Shown here one piece after another: positions 60,823 to 64,000 of a stretch of DNA of 64,000 bases (position 1 is its first letter; each line of letters starts with the position of its first letter). The DNA is taken from NCBI RefSeq assembly GCF_001855555.1, contig NZ_MKCT01000017.1, positions 482,752-546,751 on the forward strand. The letters run 5' to 3'. The stretch is from Chromobacterium sphagni (lineage in GTDB: Bacteria; Pseudomonadota; Gammaproteobacteria; Burkholderiales; Chromobacteriaceae). The notes beneath the pieces are model-generated. The model ran no database searches and was not told the origin of the DNA. It was given only the letters and a program-made list of their open reading frames with translations. A program made the translations under genes and the position numbers.

Positions 60823-62084
60823 TTATTGGCAAGACCAGCCAATTACGGGCGTTTGTGCGTTGGTCAGGCCATGCTTTATATTTAGGAAGGAAGGCCGTGC
60901 ATGGTGGGTCTTCATGAGTGAAGCCGTGGCCGGAATGGTACCATCTGGATTGATTGGAATGTCAAGTATGTCTCCAGCTACATCAAGGCGAACTATATTG
61001 TTGGGCACGAAAGTAATAGAGCGTATTGGATTATTAATGGAGAGAAGTTTTTTACCAACATAATTTTTGGGATAGGACTGAATGTCATCGAGTGGACCAT
61101 GTTTGTTGCGGTCTAGTATGACTAGCCAGCGTTGTCCTAAGTCATTCGCTTCCACTACTGCAATCAGATTCCCAGCAGGGTTCCATGCAAGTAGTTCGTC
61201 TAGATTGTAATAGCCTGTCGTGCTTTGCAAGACGCGAATATTTACAATGTTCTTACTCTTGTCCCTTGTGTTGGAAGGAAACCGTATACGGCAGTAGAGG
61301 GTGGGCTTCCATCAAAGCCAGGGTTGGGACTGTAGGATACCGGGCTGCCCCAGCGAGCATATCGTGTTTGTTTGATATCGTCAGGATCGGTGATTTGCAC
61401 CTGTATATACTTGCTGGAATAGTCGGCTACTTCGACCTTGAGCTTAGGCTCAGTGGGGGCGAAGGTCGCTTGCCCTGGCACAAGGCTTAAGTCTTGCAGG
61501 GTTGTTGCTGATCCAAAAGGGTCAGGTGGTGAGTAAAAATCGCTCTTGTTTATCTGAACCAGTCCGCCGAAGATGCATGCAGTATTTTTTGCATCTGGAG
61601 CAGGGGTGCAAAGTTCACCATCGTAAGGAGGGTCTTCCGTAAATGTTGCGATAGCATTTGTCGAAGACGGGATATTTATAAAGTGAAATTTGCTGCCCTT
61701 TGGACCTAAGTGTTCTGCAATCCTAAGTAAGTTTGGATTAATCCAGTCTAGGCCGACAATCGGGTTGGAAAGTTTTGGTGTGATGATTGCCAAATGTTTT
61801 CCTGTGTTATCTATTAGTGTAACCCCACCGCCGTAAATATTGTTGTCGTACGCAATTATTTTTCCTGTTGGGGATATTCCAATGGCGAATTTCTTTTTTC
61901 CATCATGTGTTAGTTGGAGAGATAGCGTGCCATCTGGCTGTGAAAGCCAGAGGTTTCGATTATACTCTACAAGAGCTTTGCAATTTTGCTCTTGTGCCAT
62001 GATGTTATGGGATAAGGTGGAAAGAAGCGTTGTAATCAACGCAAGAGTCGTTATCCAGACCTTGTTATGATAAGTTTGGCACAT
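60823..62084 (-). pseudogene. Exported beta-propeller-like protein gene split by a frameshift
   Basis: Two frames join into one protein of about 420 residues. The first (62084-61242, 280 residues) has an N-terminal hydrophobic signal (ITTLALITTLLSTLSHNIMA) and repeats such as NRNLWLSQPDGTLSLQLTHDG and GVTLIDNTGKHLAIITPK, as in TolB/WD-like blades. It ends near FLPTQGTRVRTL. The other frame resumes with RDKSKNIVNIRVLQSTTGYYNLDELLAWNPAGNLIAVVE, continuing the blade pattern to 60823. One missing base around 61270-61285 (for example in a T-run) explains the break; no slippery site is visible. It could also be a sequencing error. Confidence 0.65.
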
Positions 62085-62094
62085 GGTAATAATC

Positions 62095-63390
62095 CTAGTA
62101 ATCAGTCAAGGTAATATTGGAATGGCGAATGCCAAGTTTCTGGCAGGCTTTGACCCCAACTCCCATAAAGTCATCAATGTGAAATCCATTTATCCACCCG
62201 CCACCATCCTGAGCTACGCGCTGCCCTAATATATTGACATTAACAGTCGCACCCTTTTTTGTTCTTGGAATTATAGCAGGGTCAACAGCTATGGTTACAC
62301 CAGGTTGAGCGCAGCTTCCATTAGATGTACGGGCGCAAGTGTCCAAATTGAAGCATTTTCCTCTTGCATCATAGTGGATATACTTCCCGTCTAAAGTTCT
62401 ACCCGTTCCTTGCATGATGGTGGAGCGGATAAAGTCGGATCGGTAACTTCCGGGGAGCAGACCGCAAACATTTTTCCGCACAGGCGTTGCCGAACTATCT
62501 GCCTCGTCAGCAACGGCATAGCATGTCACAAGGAATGTACTTTCATAGATTGAGGGAAGCCAACTAATGCTGAGAGGGTTGTCCATTTTTATGCTGCTAT
62601 CAGATGATGAAATTTGTGATATTGAAGTTTGATTTCTAGTTTCAGCCAGCGCAGATGTGTTGCCATTATTATCAGTTGCTGAGCCAGGCCCTGTGATGCT
62701 GTCTAATGCACCTCTGCTTGATTGTAGTGGTATCTTTATTACGCCCGGTATGGCAGAGTTGTTTTGGGTAAGGTTTAGTGATAGGTAGGAGTGGGTTAAG
62801 ACTTTACCCTTTTGTACCTTAGAGAACTCTGGAATGTATGACTGATATTGACTTGGCGGATTAGTACTTGGTGTTATGGTGAGTTTCTTTAGTGTGGGTG
62901 CAGTATTTAAAAATTCTGCAATGACTTGATATAGAGGCGCATTGGCACAGTCAAAGTTGGCATTTATGGCAATGCAACTGCCAAAGTTGTGGCTGCAATA
63001 TTTGTATCTGAAATTGCTTTTTTGTAATGCATTAATGTCGTCAGTTACTGCTGTGCAGAGTTGTCCAATGTCTGGACCTTTTAGAAGGTCGCGTGTGCTA
63101 GCGGGGAGAAGTTCTATTGACCAGTTGTACACATAAAAGTCGTCTGCCTGTGCAAAGGGAGAAAGTAGCAGCAAGATTATTATGGGGCGCTTTGGTAATG
63201 ATCGAATTTGGTTGAGAATGCCATTCTTAAACAACTTGGTTAGAATGCTGAGTTGTGATGTCTGTGAGTATGATTGGTTGTGGCGTTGGTCAATTGTTCT
63301 TGGCTGCGCTGATTTTGATCTGTAGCAAAATATATCCATGACGGTTCCGAGAAGAGGATTGCAATTAAAATGTCGAAAGTGTTTTAACAT
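62095..63390 (-). CDS. Exported protein with C-terminal 3D-like domain
   Basis: A 431-residue AT-rich gene ending 10 bp before the propeller gene. The first 60 residues are unlike a signal; a signal-like helix RPIIILLLLSPFAQA lies at about 69-83, so the real start may be a later TTG or GTG. The central part is Ser/Asn-rich. The end, GVTIAVDPAIIPRTKKGATVNVNILGQRVAQDGGGWINGFHIDDFMG, fits the double-psi beta-barrel 3D domain of MltA-like and RlpA-like wall-active proteins, with Asp residues at the usual places. It may cleave glycan or act on the envelope. Function not established. Confidence 0.65.
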   Translation of the reverse strand: MLKHFRHFNCNPLLGTVMDIFCYRSKSAQPRTIDQRHNQSYSQTSQLSILTKLFKNGILNQIRSLPKRPIIILLLLSPFAQADDFYVYNWSIELLPASTRDLLKGPDIGQLCTAVTDDINALQKSNFRYKYCSHNFGSCIAINANFDCANAPLYQVIAEFLNTAPTLKKLTITPSTNPPSQYQSYIPEFSKVQKGKVLTHSYLSLNLTQNNSAIPGVIKIPLQSSRGALDSITGPGSATDNNGNTSALAETRNQTSISQISSSDSSIKMDNPLSISWLPSIYESTFLVTCYAVADEADSSATPVRKNVCGLLPGSYRSDFIRSTIMQGTGRTLDGKYIHYDARGKCFNLDTCARTSNGSCAQPGVTIAVDPAIIPRTKKGATVNVNILGQRVAQDGGGWINGFHIDDFMGVGVKACQKLGIRHSNITLTDY

Positions 63391-64000
63391 GGCGATGTCG
63401 CCTGGCTGGTTGGGAAGTTTTGTTTTGCATTTTGTTTGAATTGTTATTTTTTTCCTAGTGGGTAAAATTACTTAAAATTGAAGTGGAGTATGCAAGCGTT
63501 TCTCGAAAGAAATTGTTATGCAGACAATTTTATTCAGTAATGGACTGGTTAGTTAATTGAGTAATTTTCAGGTGATCCAAGACATACTTGACCAGCTGTG
63601 ATCGTGAGCAAGTTTGCTGAGTCATGGCTCTAGGGGGCGAAGTCGGTTCGGTGGAGTCCCGGCTACTTTGAGCAGCATCAGATAGAGCCATCAGGATGCC
63701 GACGTTGCTAAAAAGCACTTTTGATCTGCATCAGATGTAGCCATCCATATGTTGATGTTGCTGAAAAGTACTTTTGATCCAGCAGTATGGAGTTCATGAG
63801 GGGCATGGAAGCTGCTAGCATCTCTAATGTCCACCGAGTCTCATGCTCTCTGTGGGTAGCAGTGGTAAATAGTCAGAATGTGATAGTGATGGCTATGCAA
63901 GGGTATGGTGGGATTATTGTAAGTGTTGAGTTTTACCCAAATGTCTATGCCAATTGTTGATTTGTATTTTTTAATTTTTCAGAATGGCAAGCATAAATAA
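63391..64000. other. AT-rich region at the right edge, no gene seen
   Basis: About 610 bp without a convincing gene; a 62-codon minus-strand frame (63530-63718) is probably chance. It probably holds the promoter of the two leftward genes. It contains the 53-bp tandem repeat at 63675-63780. No tRNA fragment or integrase-type att repeat was found. Confidence 0.5.
63675..63780. repeat. Imperfect 53-bp tandem repeat
   Basis: Unit 1 (63675-63727) and unit 2 (63728-63780) start GCATCAGAT and end ACTTTTGATC. They agree at 42 of 53 positions; most differences are C/T or G/A. They directly follow each other. Confidence 0.75.

Larger units (their letters stand above)
23042..64000. mobile_element. Prophage, HK97/lambda-like siphovirus type, right end not in window
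   Basis: A continuous block of phage genes starts at tRNA-Pro: integrase, leftward early genes, LuxR-type regulator, repressor/Cro switch, replication, terminase-portal-protease-capsid, tail, fibre, lysis, then AT-rich accessory genes. All expected siphovirus functions are present and most frames are intact, so it may be functional. The left limit is placed at the tRNA 3' end by the integrase position. I found no second copy of the tRNA 3' end (for example GTTCGAATCTTCTCACCCCG) before 64000, so attR should lie beyond the window. Confidence 0.93.

Noticed and set aside
63530..63718. 62-codon minus-strand frame near the right edge
   Set aside because: Ser/Thr/Gln-rich chance composition, overlaps the tandem repeat, no ribosome site.
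63675..63780. Tandem repeat as a CRISPR array
   Set aside because: Only two adjacent units without spacers, and they differ at 11 of 53 positions.

Overview
The window (about 65 percent GC in its chromosomal part) looks like a betaproteobacterium of the Neisseriales, most plausibly Chromobacterium or a close relative. This rests on the translation-gene order thrS-infC-rpmI-rplT-pheS-pheT-ihfA-merR, a MutL of the endonuclease type, a secDF-yajC-tgt cluster and overall codon use. The species is inferred; no 16S gene or species marker is present.

Positions 1-23041 are host chromosome. From the left: the start of an enoyl-CoA hydratase gene, an alpha/beta hydrolase, an EAL-CBS-GGDEF cyclic-di-GMP protein, a polyamine ABC transporter ATPase (potG) with a gamma-glutamylputrescine oxidoreductase (puuB), an orphan gene, an exported hydrolase, mutL, a DedA membrane protein, and the secF-secD-yajC-tgt cluster on the minus strand. 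Then follow tRNA-Val(GAC) and the plus-strand operon thrS-infC-rpmI-rplT, pheST, ihfA and its MerR-like neighbour, ending at tRNA-Pro(GGG). infC starts at a rare ATA codon.

From tRNA-Pro to the right edge (about 41 kb) lies a prophage of HK97/lambda-like siphovirus architecture. An integrase and a small overlapping excisionase-like gene sit next to the tRNA. A leftward block carries small genes and a TraK/TraL-like pair, the second a ParA-type ATPase related to IncP TraL. This pair is headed by an array of GCTNAC hexamers spaced 10-11 bp apart. Rightward from there come a LuxR-type regulator with an autoinducer-binding domain, a divergent repressor/Cro-like (YdaS) pair, a YdaT homologue, replication genes (initiator and DnaC-like loader), a possible late regulator, and a GAF-domain moron.

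The late block reads HNH endonuclease, terS, terL, portal, a cytosine methyltransferase with a long overlapping second reading frame, S49 protease, capsid, connectors, tail tube, a tail chaperone pair joined by an A-AAA-AAC slippery site, tape measure, the lambda-like M-L-K-I-J tail tip series, a fibre with an S74 chaperone, holin, CHAP-type lysin and Rz/Rz1. A minus-strand secreted-protein moron interrupts the L-K pair. Beyond Rz1 the DNA becomes AT-rich and codes leftward for two predicted exported proteins, one split by a frameshift. No attR was found, so the prophage probably continues past 64000.

Points of most interest: the iteron-like array plus TraK/TraL pair on a prophage (a possible partition or transfer-like module), the phage-borne LuxR receptor beside the lysogeny switch, a C10 homopolymer inside the repressor gene, and the two fully overlapping frames at the methyltransferase locus.
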